Below, piece by piece: positions 62,943-64,000 of a stretch of 64,000 nt of DNA. Made by a program: the position numbers and the translations under genes. The DNA is from Bacteroides luhongzhouii (lineage in GTDB: Bacteria; Bacteroidota; Bacteroidia; Bacteroidales; Bacteroidaceae), in NCBI RefSeq assembly GCF_009193295.2, contig NZ_CP059973.1:2790001-2854000 (forward strand), given 5' to 3'. The notes beneath the pieces are model-generated. The model had not been told where the DNA came from. It made no database searches and was given only the letters and a program-made list of their open reading frames with translations. Numbering within the stretch: position 1 is the stretch's first letter; the number at the start of each line of letters is the position of its first letter.

Positions 62943-64000
62943 ATGAGAGAACATTTAAAAATGACCTGGGTGGTCGCATCCTTACTGTGGGTGCTATTTC
63001 CTTTGGGGCAGACTGTGTCTGCACAAAGTAATTCGAAATTGACTCCTCTTATCCAGAATGTATATGGGAGGAAAACGATTTCATTGAATGGTACTTGGAA
63101 CTATTTGTTAGACCAGTTGGAGGTGGGATATTATAATTATCGCCGTACGCCCGATCCTAACGGGTTCTTCAAAGATCCGCTAGTGGATAACATTACAGCT
63201 TACAAGGAATATGATTTTGATTCAGCACCAGTAATGGCAATTCCGGGAGACTGGAATACATGGGAAGACCGTTTCTTTTTTTATGAGGGAACGATGTGGT
63301 TTAAGCATAAATTTCTTTATAAAAAAGCGGATAATAGAGTTTTTCTTTATTTGGGAGCAGTGAATTATGAAGCAAAAGTTTATTTGAACGGTACAAAAGT
63401 CGGTGAACATATCGGTGGATACACACCCTTCAATATGGAAGTGACCGAACAAATAAAAGATGGAGAAAACTTCGTGGTAGTGAAAGTTGATAATAAACGT
63501 ACTGCTGAAGGAGTGCCGACATTGAATTGTGACTGGTTTAATTTCGGTGGAATAACACGTGATGTTATGCTGGTGGAAGTTCCGCAGACATATATCAACA
63601 GTTATTATATACAGCTTAAGAAAGGCAGTAAAGACACATTGTCCGGTTATGTGAAGATAAACGGAACAGCAACTTCTGAAAAAGTACAATTGGAAATTCC
63701 CGAACTGAAAATAAAGAAGGAACTGATTACAGATGCTAACGGATACGCTTTTTTTGAAATAAAGGCAAAACCAATCTTATGGAGCACGGAAAAACCTTAT
63801 TTGTATCAAGTGTCTTTGAGTACAAATACTGACAAAGTAGTAGATGAAATAGGTTTCCGTACAATTGAGACAAAAGGACGTCAGATTCTGCTCAATGGCA
63901 AACCGGTATTTCTGAAAGGAATCAGTATTCATGAGGAAGCTCCTTTCCGCTCCGGCCGTATTTGTTCGGAAGAGGAAGATCTGACACTGTTGAACTGGGC
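62943..64000 (+). CDS. GH2-family glycosidase, N-terminal part (runs off window)
   Basis: Open from ATG 62943 to the window end (352 codons, C-terminus missing). Signal peptide (TWVVASLLWVLFPLGQTVSAQ), then a jelly-roll start (LIQNVYGRKTISLNGTWNY), VFLYLGAVNYEAKVYLNGTK, HIGGYTPFNMEVTEQIKDG and FNFGGITRDVMLVEVPQTYI typical of beta-glucuronidase-like GH2, an Ig domain, and the first barrel strand LNGKPVFLKGISIHEEAPF. It is a second GH2, distinct from the one upstream; catalytic residues lie beyond the edge. Confidence 0.9.
   Translation, partial: MREHLKMTWVVASLLWVLFPLGQTVSAQSNSKLTPLIQNVYGRKTISLNGTWNYLLDQLEVGYYNYRRTPDPNGFFKDPLVDNITAYKEYDFDSAPVMAIPGDWNTWEDRFFFYEGTMWFKHKFLYKKADNRVFLYLGAVNYEAKVYLNGTKVGEHIGGYTPFNMEVTEQIKDGENFVVVKVDNKRTAEGVPTLNCDWFNFGGITRDVMLVEVPQTYINSYYIQLKKGSKDTLSGYVKINGTATSEKVQLEIPELKIKKELITDANGYAFFEIKAKPILWSTEKPYLYQVSLSTNTDKVVDEIGFRTIETKGRQILLNGKPVFLKGISIHEEAPFRSGRICSEEEDLTLLNW

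Overview
The window is chromosomal DNA of a gut Bacteroides, probably of the B. thetaiotaomicron/ovatus group. Evidence: many starts are preceded by the Bacteroides sigma-70 (-7) box TAnnTTTG, ribosome-binding sites are often weak, and the window holds Mfa/Fim-type fimbrial genes, a hybrid two-component system (HTCS), a GH109 gene, DUF3256/DUF3575/DUF3868/DUF4270/DUF4847/DUF5687 proteins and polysaccharide-utilisation genes. No insertion sequence, prophage, CRISPR array or rRNA operon was seen.

Layout. (1) 0-5.4 kb, minus strand: fimbrial cluster with a DUF3575 protein, a DUF3868/OmpA-like protein, the major Mfa1-type pilin, a FimB/Mfa2-type anchor and the start of a further fimbrial lipoprotein. 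A terminator separates the accessory genes from the pilin, and a very long perfect hairpin sits between pilin and anchor. (2) 5.8-10.8 kb: a lipoprotein of unknown role and an HTCS whose kinase module appears degenerate (phospho-accepting His replaced by Gln). (3) 10.8-13.3 kb: truA, a DMT transporter, a DUF3256 protein. (4) 13.4-17.6 kb, minus strand: what looks like an eroded mucin O-glycan locus (GH109, YitT-family protein, a gutted GH2 beta-galactosidase remnant, a NahK-like sugar kinase) with no SusC/SusD pair. (5) 17.8-30.4 kb: tRNA-Gly and tRNA-Tyr, ribH, a TPR protein, recF with a DUF721 gene, a tightly overlapping run (S41 protease, 5-formyl-THF cyclo-ligase, PHP phosphatase), dCMP deaminase, M3 peptidase, gap, mscL, guaA. 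(6) 30.5-32.7 kb: Crp-family regulator, MarC protein, rhomboid protease. (7) 32.9-41.8 kb: glycogen-type operon (debranching enzyme, GT4 transferase, GH57-like protein with both expected catalytic positions changed and a lysine/alanine-rich tail), a DUF4270 lipoprotein, a half-length GT5-like protein, panC and panD. (8) 42-57 kb, minus strand: a fused NfnA-NfnB-type flavoprotein, serS, rpmA, rplU, HAD phosphatase, TraB protein, C40 peptidase, a DUF5687/ABC exporter pair, M16 protease, kdsA, a lipid/diacylglycerol kinase and miaA. (9) 57-64 kb, plus strand: start of a carbohydrate-utilisation locus with a transmembrane one-component regulator, a GH16 enzyme and two GH2 enzymes, the last cut by the window edge.

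Most of the window is ordinary Bacteroides core genome. The points most worth a second look are the HTCS with a missing phospho-acceptor, the internally deleted GH2 in a reduced GH109 locus, the catalytically altered GH57-like and GT5-like proteins in the glycogen region, and the hairpin that may set the ratio of fimbrial subunits. Where upstream reading-frame extensions run into a clear -7 box (for example truA, serS, DUF3575), the box was used to choose the start codon.
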